A stretch of DNA of 64,000 bases from Verrucomicrobiaceae bacterium (GTDB lineage Bacteria > Verrucomicrobiota > Verrucomicrobiia > Verrucomicrobiales > Verrucomicrobiaceae), in NCBI GenBank assembly GCA_027489965.1, contig JAIXZA010000175.1:1-64000 (forward strand), given 5' to 3'. Shown here piece by piece: positions 25,708-34,200 of the stretch; within the stretch, counting starts at the first letter, position 1, and each line of letters begins with the position of its first letter. The position numbers were made by a program, and so were the translations under genes. The notes beneath the pieces are model-generated. The model saw only the letters and a list, made by a program, of their open reading frames with translations. It was not told the DNA's origin and did no database searches.

Positions 25708-28700
25708 TTAACTCCGCGCCAAGAAATCATGGCTCGCCCAGAGGCTCTGGCAGAGGGCGGCCCAGCCTGCTTGCGGTGTCGGTTTCGTTTTCACAAAGGT
25801 GAGTGCGGTCTCGATTTCGTCGTCGGTGGGGGCGCGGTTGAAGATGCGCTCGTAGGCGAGCTTCACGCGGGCGGGTTCGTTCTTGGGGCGTTCGGTGAGG
25901 AGGGCTTGCGCGGCGAACTCGGCCATTTTGATGACGTAGGCGCTGTTGAGCAGATAGAGCGACTGCGAGGGCACGGTGGTCTGCGGACGCTGGCCGGTGA
26001 CGGTGCTGCCTGCGGCCATGTCAAAGAGCGTGAGCGACTCCAGCGGCTGGTTGCGCATCACGGGCAGATAGACGGAGCGATAGAGGAAGATTTGATCGAG
26101 TGCGCCGCGATTCTGCGTCAGCACACCGGTCACATAACCTTCGCCATACATGGCGATGGCGCTGCCGGTGGGCGGTGTGAGGTCGAGCTTGCCAGCGGTG
26201 AGCAGCATGGCATCGCGGATGGACTCGGCATCGAGTCGGCGCGGCGACATGCGCCAGAGCAGCGTGTTGTCAGGATCGACCTCGAAGTTCTTCGCGTCGT
26301 GCGCGGTGCTCAGGGCATAGACGCGGCTCGTCATCAGCTCGCGGATGAGTTTTTTCACTGACCAGCCTTCTTTCATGAAGCGCGTGGCAAGGTGATCAAG
26401 CAGCGCGGGATGGGTTGGTGCTTGGCCTGACAAACCGAAGTTGTCCGGCGTGGCGACGATGCCCTGGCCGAAGAGATGCAGCCACAGGCGGTTCACGATG
26501 ACTCGCGCCGTGAGCGGATTGTCCGGCGATGAAATCCAGGAGGCGAGTTCTTTGCGCCCGCTGCCTTTGGCGATCTCCGCGCTCGATTTCGCGAGCATGG
26601 GCAAACCACGCGGCACCATGTCGCCGGGCTTTTGCACCTCGCCACGCAGCAGCAGCGCAGAGTCACGCGGCTTCTCGCGCTCCAGCACGCAGGTGGCGAA
26701 CTGCTTCGGTGTGCCGTCAGCCTCGTAGGCGGCGAGATGGGCGCGATCCGTCTCCAGACGCAGCCGCGTCCGCACAAACTCGCTCGATGCAAACTCGCGC
26801 TTCTTCGTCATCTCGGCAATGCGGGCGGCGTTTTGCGCGATGGCGTTTTCCAGTCGGGTGCGTTCACGCGGCGCGAGTGGCTTCAGCGCATCTGGTTGTC
26901 CTGCGGTCGCGGGCAGCGGCATCAGTGCTCCGGGGTTGTTGTTCTGGATGAGCTTGATCGTGCCAAACTTCGTGTCCGTGCTGCGGAAGATGCCCGCGAG
27001 CGCGTAATAGTCGCGCTGCGTGATCGGATCGTATTTGTGATCGTGGCAGCGGGCGCAGGCCATCGTCGTGGCGAGGAAAGCCTGGCTCACGGTGTCGATC
27101 TGCTCGTCCACCACATCCATTTCAAACTGGAGCGGGTTCTTCTCAATGTGCGACTTCGGCCCGATGGCGAGGAAACCCGTGGCGATGAGCAACTCCGCCC
27201 GCTCCTTGTCATCGCGAGCCTCAAACAAATCGCCCGCGAGCTGCTCGCGGATGAACTGGTCGAAGGGCATGTCTTGATTGAAGGCCTTGATCACATAATC
27301 GCGATACCGCCACGCCTGCGGATAGGCGAAGTCCGTCTCCTTCCCGCTACTCTCCGCATAGCGTGCCACGTCGAGCCAGTGACGCCCCCAACGCTCGCCG
27401 AACTGCGGCGACTTCATGAGTTCATCAATCACGCCTTCGATGCGAGACTCGCTCGGAGCAGTGAGAAAAGCGGTGACCTGCTCCGCTGTCGGAGGCAGTC
27501 CGGTCAAATCGAGATGCACGCGACGAAGCAACGCCGCAGGCTCCGCATCACCGACAGGCGCGAGTCCTTTCGTCTCCAGCTCCGCCAACACAAACCGATC
27601 CACCTCCGTGCGCGGCCAGGTGGTGTTCTTCACCGTCGGCGCAGGCGTGTCCTTCAGCGGCTGAAACGACCAATGCGCCAGCCGCGCTTCCATCTTCTCA
27701 TTCGTCGTCACTGCATTCGCGGCAGGCATCGGCACGCCACGCTTCACCCATTCCGTGAAGTCCGCGATCACCGAGTCCGACAACTTCCCGCCTTGCTTCT
27801 CCGGCGGCATCTTCAAATCCTCATCCGCGTGACTCAGCGACGTGATGAGCAGGCTCACCTCCGGCTTCCCCAGCACCACCGCCACACCGCTGTCGCCGCC
27901 TTTGAGCAAGGCATCCCGCGAATCGAGCGCAAAGCCCGCCTTCAACTTGTCCGCTTCCGCGCTGTGGCACTCGTAGCAGCTCTTGATGAGCACCGGGCGG
28001 ATGTTCTTCTCGAAGAAGGCCAGATCGGCATCTGGGAAGCGAGTGCTCTGGTCGGCTGAGGCCTTGGCCGATGGCTTTGGAGCTTCCGTTTCCGCCGGTG
28101 GCCGCTTTGCCTTGCCCTGACCGCCTTTGCTTTGGCGAGGCTTGGCGATGTTTCGATACTCCTCCAGCGTCAAAGCGCCGTCTGCATCCGCATCGAGCTT
28201 TTTGAACGCAGGCTCCAAGTGATCGGGATGCTCGCGAAAGTAGGGCGTGTTGTCTTTGAGCACGGCAAACTCCTCACGGCTCAATTTGCCACTTTTGTCC
28301 GCATCCATCGTCTTGAAGCCTTCTTCGAGACTCGGAACTGCTTTGGCCGATGGCGCGGTTTTCGGCGCTGGTGTTGTCTCAGGAGCACTGCTGGCAGGTT
28401 TCGCCACTGCGCCCTTCAAATGCTCGTCAAACCAGGCGATCTCCAGTGCGGTCGCTTCCTGGAAACCTTCGCGGTAGATGCCGTAGTGCGTGATGCCTTT
28501 GACGACGTGATACTTCGACGGCACGCCACGAGCCGCGATCTGCTTCTGGGCTTCGGCGACGACCTCGTTGTTGCTCAGCTCCTCGTTCTCCGCGACGACG
28601 AAGAGCGCAGGCACGGCAATCTTCGCGGCGGCTTCGAGGGCGCTGAAGCCGATGCTCTTGGCCGCGTTCGTCCGCATGTTCGAGTATTTTTCCATCTTGC

Positions 28701-29598
28701 CGGTCATCTTGCCGGTTTCGAGCGGCACCGGCTCGGTCTCGCCGCGTGCCTGTTGCGTGTGCAGTTTGTAGGCGGCAGCTAGCGCACGGTCGCGATTGGC
28801 ACCACCAACTCCTGGCACCTGTGCCACGACGCATTTCACGCGGGGATCGGTGCCTGCCATGTAAGTCACGAGGCCGCCGCCGTAGCTGCTGCCCATGATG
28901 CCGATGCGCTGCGGGTCCACCGAAGGCTCGCCCGTGAGGAAGCTGATCGCCGCGCGGATGTCCTCCGTCTGGTCGGTGTAGTTCATCTGCCAGCGCAGGG
29001 CCTTCACTTTGATCGACAGCTCGCCCTTTTCATCCGGCTTCGGCTGCGGCTCCACAGCCATGAGCTGGCTCTCGCTCTCGCCCCAGCCGCGATAGTCAAA
29101 GGCCAGAGCGACATAGCCTTTCTCCGCAAAGATCGGCCCCAAGCGCCCACCCGTGCCGCCTTTCGTGCCGCCTGTGCCCGCGCAGAAAACGATGGCAGGC
29201 AGCTTCTCACCTTCTTTGCGATTCTTCGGCAGGTAAAGATCGCCCGCCATGCGCGTGCCATCGCTCCAAATCGTCACGGCGCGTTTCTCGACGCTATCCG
29301 GCAAAGCACCACGAGCCGCCGGTTCGTTCGGATTCGCCGAACCCGGCGCAGGAGCAGATGCGGGTGTGCTGCCACCGCCCTTCGGCCTAGCCTTCGCAAA
29401 ATACGCCGTCAGCTCCGTAGCCGACGCGATGCCATCTTTGTCACCGTCGATCTGATCAAAGAGCTTCGGCATCTCGTCCCGCGTGACCTTGCCATCGCCA
29501 TTGCGGTCGATCTTTTTGAAGCCATCTGACTGCGCCGCGTTTTGAGCGAACAAAGGCGATGCGATGAGGAGCGTGAGAGTAAGGAGGGAGCGTTTCAT
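25708..29598 (-). CDS. Fusion of alpha/beta hydrolase, EF-hands and PSCyt1-PSCyt2-PSD1
   Basis: ATG 29598 overlaps the preceding stop by 4 bp and gives 1296 residues with a signal peptide to about residue 19. Residues 31-62 hold two EF loops. Residues 100-395 are an alpha/beta hydrolase of the dienelactone/acetylxylan type with Ser238 in GSSYG and His371 in GITHYG. A second EF pair (DADKSGKLSREE, DADADGALTLEE) lies at about 432-480. Residues 520-1296 form a full PSD1 protein: CYECH 541-545, DLTGLPPT about 698, CARCH 848-852, and DUF1553 at the C-terminus. PSD1 proteins are normally separate genes. Here an esterase and a redox protein are one chain, so both probably act on the same substrate. 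Confidence 0.88.
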   Translation of the reverse strand: MKRSLLTLTLLIASPLFAQNAAQSDGFKKIDRNGDGKVTRDEMPKLFDQIDGDKDGIASATELTAYFAKARPKGGGSTPASAPAPGSANPNEPAARGALPDSVEKRAVTIWSDGTRMAGDLYLPKNRKEGEKLPAIVFCAGTGGTKGGTGGRLGPIFAEKGYVALAFDYRGWGESESQLMAVEPQPKPDEKGELSIKVKALRWQMNYTDQTEDIRAAISFLTGEPSVDPQRIGIMGSSYGGGLVTYMAGTDPRVKCVVAQVPGVGGANRDRALAAAYKLHTQQARGETEPVPLETGKMTGKMEKYSNMRTNAAKSIGFSALEAAAKIAVPALFVVAENEELSNNEVVAEAQKQIAARGVPSKYHVVKGITHYGIYREGFQEATALEIAWFDEHLKGAVAKPASSAPETTPAPKTAPSAKAVPSLEEGFKTMDADKSGKLSREEFAVLKDNTPYFREHPDHLEPAFKKLDADADGALTLEEYRNIAKPRQSKGGQGKAKRPPAETEAPKPSAKASADQSTRFPDADLAFFEKNIRPVLIKSCYECHSAEADKLKAGFALDSRDALLKGGDSGVAVVLGKPEVSLLITSLSHADEDLKMPPEKQGGKLSDSVIADFTEWVKRGVPMPAANAVTTNEKMEARLAHWSFQPLKDTPAPTVKNTTWPRTEVDRFVLAELETKGLAPVGDAEPAALLRRVHLDLTGLPPTAEQVTAFLTAPSESRIEGVIDELMKSPQFGERWGRHWLDVARYAESSGKETDFAYPQAWRYRDYVIKAFNQDMPFDQFIREQLAGDLFEARDDKERAELLIATGFLAIGPKSHIEKNPLQFEMDVVDEQIDTVSQAFLATTMACARCHDHKYDPITQRDYYALAGIFRSTDTKFGTIKLIQNNNPGALMPLPATAGQPDALKPLAPRERTRLENAIAQNAARIAEMTKKREFASSEFVRTRLRLETDRAHLAAYEADGTPKQFATCVLEREKPRDSALLLRGEVQKPGDMVPRGLPMLAKSSAEIAKGSGRKELASWISSPDNPLTARVIVNRLWLHLFGQGIVATPDNFGLSGQAPTHPALLDHLATRFMKEGWSVKKLIRELMTSRVYALSTAHDAKNFEVDPDNTLLWRMSPRRLDAESIRDAMLLTAGKLDLTPPTGSAIAMYGEGYVTGVLTQNRGALDQIFLYRSVYLPVMRNQPLESLTLFDMAAGSTVTGQRPQTTVPSQSLYLLNSAYVIKMAEFAAQALLTERPKNEPARVKLAYERIFNRAPTDDEIETALTFVKTKPTPQAGWAALCQSLWASHDFLARS

Positions 29599-29987
29599 GG
29601 CTGGGTGGCTTTGCGGTTGAGGCGTTCTTGATTGGTCTGGCGGATGATTTCGCGCTGCTCGGGCGTGAGCTGCTTCCACATGTCGAGGCCGTGACGTTTG
29701 AAGGCATCCGTGACCTTTTGCGCGGACTCTTGCTGGATGGCGTTGAAGTCGGAGAGCAGGCGGTCGTAGCTCGGCTTGAGTTTCGCCTGCTGCTCAGGCG
29801 TGGCGTCGATGCGGGCGAAATCCTGCGCCATGCGCTGCTCCAACCAGCGGCGCGTCCATTCCTCGCTGCGAGTCCAGGCGGGACGACTGGAATGCACGCG
29901 GGCAGACATGGCGTAGCCGCACAGGCCGCCGAGTCCGAAGAGCACGACGAGGCTAAAGATGATTTGCGTGAGGAGTTTCGATTTCAT
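29595..29987 (-). CDS. Spy/CpxP-like periplasmic helical protein
   Basis: This 130-residue protein has an N-terminal hydrophobic segment (about 8-27) acting as signal or anchor. The rest is predicted all-helical and charged: LEQRMAQDFARIDATPEQQAKLKP and MWKQLTPEQREIIRQ contain two copies of the LTPEQ-like motif seen in Spy/CpxP and heavy-metal-resistance helix proteins. It overlaps the anti-sigma-like gene by 4 bp upstream and the fusion gene downstream. It may sense or shield periplasmic stress linked to the sigma factor. The family call rests on the LTxxQ-type motifs. Confidence 0.55.
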   Translation of the reverse strand: MKSKLLTQIIFSLVVLFGLGGLCGYAMSARVHSSRPAWTRSEEWTRRWLEQRMAQDFARIDATPEQQAKLKPSYDRLLSDFNAIQQESAQKVTDAFKRHGLDMWKQLTPEQREIIRQTNQERLNRKATQP

Positions 29988-30439
29988 GGCGAGTCAGGGA
30001 GATGGGTTTCAATCATGATCTGGGCGAGGAAGGCAGGCTCGGAGTCGGCATCGACATCAGCGGCGAACTCCTCCCGCTGCGGCCACACGAGCCAAGAGGC
30101 GGTGATCAAACCCAGGGCCAGTGCTGCAAAGGAAGCCCGCGCCCACAGGCGAAGTGCAAAAATCGACGACTCCTCTTCGCGTGCATCACCAGGAGCAAAA
30201 AGGGTGAACCAACTCGCGATCCAGCCGCGCAACCGAGCCGTGAGCGAAGGCTGCGGCGTGCGCACGATGACCGCAGAGGCCGCGAGAGCTTCGGGTAGCG
30301 CAGCTTCAAGGAACCAATCGCGCCGCAAAGCCGCCCTTCCTTCCGGTTTCGCGAGGTGAGCCGTCAGAAAGCGCATTTCGTCGGTGGTTAGCGAGCCTTC
30401 GCGCCAGCGGTGCAGCAGGTTTTGGAGTTCGGGGTTCAT
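29984..30439 (-). CDS. Anti-sigma-factor-like membrane protein
   Basis: This 151-residue protein has a soluble N-terminal part that opens LLHRWREGSLTTDEMRFLTAHLA, similar to the first helices of FecR-type and zinc-less anti-sigma proteins. One transmembrane helix follows at about 97-117 and a short acidic periplasmic tail. It lies 4 bp after the ECF sigma gene, the usual place for an anti-sigma factor. No HxxxCxxC zinc motif is present. The role is inferred from topology and position. Confidence 0.65.
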   Translation of the reverse strand: MNPELQNLLHRWREGSLTTDEMRFLTAHLAKPEGRAALRRDWFLEAALPEALAASAVIVRTPQPSLTARLRGWIASWFTLFAPGDAREEESSIFALRLWARASFAALALGLITASWLVWPQREEFAADVDADSEPAFLAQIMIETHLPDSP

Positions 30440-30443
30440 AGAG

Positions 30444-30992
30444 TCAGATCGTTTGGGAAAGTTTGCGCTCCACGCAGTCTGTGAGGGCCTGCCGCAGGCG
30501 GTAGAGCGACTTCGTCACCGCATCGAAGGACTGGCCCGTGGCCCTCGCGACCTCCTCGACGGACTGCCGCCCTTCGTAACGCAGCGAGAGCATCCGGCGC
30601 GACTTCTCCGGCAGAACAGCCACGCAATCATCCAGCGCCTGTTGCCGCCGCTGCCATTCGTCATCTGCATCATCCTCCGATTCAGCAAATGCAGTCTCCA
30701 CCTGCGTCAAAAAAACCTCAATCACTTCGCTATCAGCCACCACATTCGCCATTCGCTGTGTCCGCCAATGCTTCAGAATAAGATTCCGCGCTACACCCCG
30801 GCACCAAGCGGCTTGATTTTCGATAAGCGTGCCTTTTTCCACCTCTGCCGCCAGCCGCACCCACACCTCCTGAATCACATCCTCCGCCGCGTGCGCATCC
30901 CGCAGCAGCCCGCCAACAAACGCGCCCAACCGGTGCCGGTCATGGATAAACTCGGCAGCAGCACGCTGGATGATTTCGGATTCACGGGACAT
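30444..30992 (-). CDS. ECF RNA polymerase sigma factor
   Basis: The 182-residue protein has region 2 (DAHAAEDVIQEVWVRLAAEV, then LIENQAAWCRGVARNLILKHWR) and region 4 (LPEKSRRMLSLRYEGRQSVEEVARATGQSFDAVTKSLYRLRQAL). The pattern fits the group of ECF factors common in Planctomycetes and Verrucomicrobia. It is the first gene of the long minus-strand operon, 4 bp ahead of the anti-sigma-like gene, so it probably drives that operon and perhaps itself. No promoter could be assigned in the 280 bp upstream, which otherwise hold only the terminator of the next operon. Confidence 0.9.
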   Translation of the reverse strand: MSRESEIIQRAAAEFIHDRHRLGAFVGGLLRDAHAAEDVIQEVWVRLAAEVEKGTLIENQAAWCRGVARNLILKHWRTQRMANVVADSEVIEVFLTQVETAFAESEDDADDEWQRRQQALDDCVAVLPEKSRRMLSLRYEGRQSVEEVARATGQSFDAVTKSLYRLRQALTDCVERKLSQTI

Positions 30993-31211
30993 ACAAAGGG
31001 ATGTTCCTTAAACCCGCGAAAGGTGGACAAAGTTTTTTTGAAGAATCTCAAAGGAGGCTAGCTATTGTCAGTCCGTTGCGCAGGCCGTGGTGCAATTCTT
31101 TTGGACCGGTTCTCAAAATGCCATGACCGATTATTCTCAATGATATTTGATCATTTGAGCTACAACTGGTGAGGATTCGTCCAGTGAGTCTATCCAATGA
31201 GGAGTGATAGC

Positions 31212-31247
31212 AAAAAACGCCCCATGGGTTTGTGGGCCCATGGGGCG
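31212..31247 (-). terminator. Intrinsic terminator for the ThuA/cytochrome fusion gene
   Basis: A perfect 11-bp stem pairs 31218-31228 (cgccccatggg) with 31237-31247, with an 8-base loop. On the minus strand it is followed by six T residues (31217 down to 31212). It begins 25 bp after the stop codon at 31273. This is a strong Rho-independent terminator and separates this gene from the sigma-factor region. Confidence 0.9.
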
Positions 31248-31272
31248 GGGGATAGATGCAAGCAGGTAAGAT

Positions 31273-34200
31273 TTACTTCATCGGATGTTGCTTCAGCAGT
31301 TCGTCGGTCATGAAGAACATCATGCGGCCTTGGTTGGCATCGCGGATGGTTTTGACCTGGGCAGCTTGGATCGGGTCGGCTTGGTTGCCGAAGCTGTTGC
31401 GCACGAAGGTGAGGACGGCTGCCATTTCGTCATCCTTAAGCATGCCGCCAAAAGGAGTCATGGGGACCTGGCCGTCGTATTTTTTACCGTTGATCTCCAG
31501 CGGTCCCATGAGGCCATACATCGCGAGCTTGATGAGGCGGTCGCTGTCGCCAGTGACCCAGGGGCTTTTTTCAAGGGAAGGGAAGGCTGGGTCCAAGCCT
31601 TTGCCGTTTGGCTGATGGCAGGTGACGCAGTGACCTTCGCGGAAGTAGATCTTTTGTCCGGCGAGGTATTGAGCTTTGGCTTCGGCGCTGAGATGGGCTG
31701 GGGCTTTCAGCTCGACGTGATCTGCCTTCTCGACTTCAGCGACGCCGTTAAGACGATCTGTCGCTGTCTTGATGGCGTTCTGACTCCACACGTCCATCGG
31801 TTTGCTGCCTGCGACAGCGACGATCTTTTTCGCAGCGGCAATGTCAGGCAACCAGGATGCGGCGACGGCTGCCTCTAAACGCACGCGGCCATGTTCGTCA
31901 GCAGCTGCTTTTTCAAGCAGGGCTGCGTGATCGGCAATCCGGTGATGATTGTAGCGCAGCACGCGAACGGCGGCGGCGCGGGCATGGAAGTCATCGCTGG
32001 CGAGCAGTTCGCGTAGTAGGCCTTCATCGGCTTGATTCATGCCCCAGGTGGTCCAGAGGGCTTCGAGTTTGGCGTGTGTGTCTTTTTGTTCGGCTGCCCA
32101 GGTTTTGACTGCTGGCAGGACTTCGCTCGCCGGATGGGCACGCAGTTCACGGCGTGTGCGGTAGCGTGTGCGTGACTCGGGTTCCTTCAAGTTATTGAGT
32201 AGCGTAGCGATGGGTGCTCCGGCGACGGGGGCGACCTTGACCAGCGGGCGGCTTGGATAGGTGATGCGGTAGATACGGCCGTGAACGTGGTCGCGCAGTG
32301 GATCACGTGCATTGTGCTGCATGTGGCCGATGAGGACGTTATGCCAGTCGATCACATACAGGCTGCCATCTGGCGCGAACTCAAGATCGACTGGGCGGAA
32401 GTTACCGTCTTTGCTGACGAGCAGGTCTTGACGGAAGCTTGTTTTCCAACCGGTGCTGTCATCGACGATTTTGTGCTGCTTGATGCCGAGGAAACCGATG
32501 GCATTGCAGAGCATGATGTCGCCCTGAACTTCATCGGGGAAATGGCGTGATGAAACGATCTCTAATCCAGATGTCGGACGCACTTTTTGATCCGAAGGAA
32601 TGAGGTCCGGTGTGGAAGGCGTCTTGCTGCCGAAGGTCGGCTTTACCGAGACCGGCAGGCCCCAGTTCATGCTGGTGCCAGAGGTGTGAAGGAAGAAGTC
32701 CTGGCCCCATTGGTCAAAGATGAAGCCCCAGGGATTGGGGATGCTCATCTGGATGGTGCGCTCTAACATGCCGCGCTGTGGGCTGTAGCGGAAGAATCCA
32801 CCATCGACGCAGCGCACTGGGCCGTAGGAAGTTTCGACATTGGAGTGGAGGAAGACACCTTCGCACATCATAAAGGCACCGCTGGGATCAGCCGCGTAGG
32901 CACTGATGGCGTGGTGAGTGTCATGCGTGTCAAAGCCACCGAGGATGATCTCAGTCTTATCTGCTTTGTCGTCGCCATTGGTATCGCTGAGCAGCACCAG
33001 GTTTGGCTCTTGAGAAAGGTACACGCCTTCCGGAGCAAACTCGAATCCGATGGGCAAATGCAGCTTGTCAGCAAAGACAGTTTCTTTGTCAGCTTTACCG
33101 TCGCCATTGGTGTCCTCATAGATGAGGAGCATGTCATTGGGTAGTTTGTCACCGGGACGATAGTGAGGATAAGCTGGCATGGTGGCCACCCACAGACGGC
33201 CTTTGTTGTCAAAGGACATCTGCATCGGATTCGCCAGATTTGGGAACTCCTTTTCGCTCGCAAACATCTCAACTTTGTAGCCTTCGGGCACGGTCAGGGA
33301 TTGCACCGCTTCGTCGCCATAGAGATACTTGGTGCTGCCGTTTTTGACACTTGGCACATAGTTGGTTGGCACCTCGGCTAGCTTGTGTGTCTTGCTATCA
33401 TCGACGGTGAGATCGGTCTTTTTGGAGGTGGCGACTTCGTGGACAAGGGTGTCACGCAGAGCGGCCATTTCGCGGGTCTTTTTGACCTCATCGGGATAGT
33501 TCTGTGGTCCATACGGATTGTAGCGTTGGCCGTGCGAGTGAACGCCATTGACGAGGTTGTAGTCGCTGTTCCAGAAATAGTCTTTGGCTTTGACTGCTGC
33601 ATTAACAAGTTCCGGGTCGGCTTTGGAGACGCGTGATTGATGGCCGTAAATGCCAGTGCTGAGAATTTCGGCGACTTGCTTGTAGCCTTCTTCATTCGGC
33701 ACAAATCCGCCCGTTGTGAGCGGTTGTTGGGCTTTGGCGTAAAGTGCTTTGGTGGGCGAGAAAAGGTCGATGAATGTCAGGCCACGCTTTTTGGCCACGG
33801 TTTCTACGGCAGCGGAATAGAGGATGAGATTGGCATTCTCTTTGTCGCCATTGGGGAGGTCACGCTTAGCGGATTGATTTTCAAAGGCCACTGGTGAAAC
33901 TAACACCACGCGTGGAGCGGTTTTGCCATTGTAGGCCTTGCTGAGCGTATGCTGCACCCAGGCGTCTAGCTCGGCTTCGAAGTTGCTGACTTTGCTCGGG
34001 CCATCAAAGGATTCATTGTAACCAAAGAAGGCCACGATGGTGTCTGCCTGAAGATGCGTGAGCCACTGATCAGGCGTGGAGAAGAAACCTTTGCCGTGAT
34101 GCACCTGCTTGTCGGGATGGAACTTCTCAGCGCCTGGGAACGCCCATTGGGAAACACGAGCCGGATGCGGGCGGAAGCCGGGAGTGTCTCCGACATGCCC

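Noticed and set aside
26632..28059. A 475-codon plus-strand frame opposite the hydrolase-PSD1 fusion
   Set aside because: It is Arg/His-rich with no domain signature, which is typical of the complement of a GC-rich gene.
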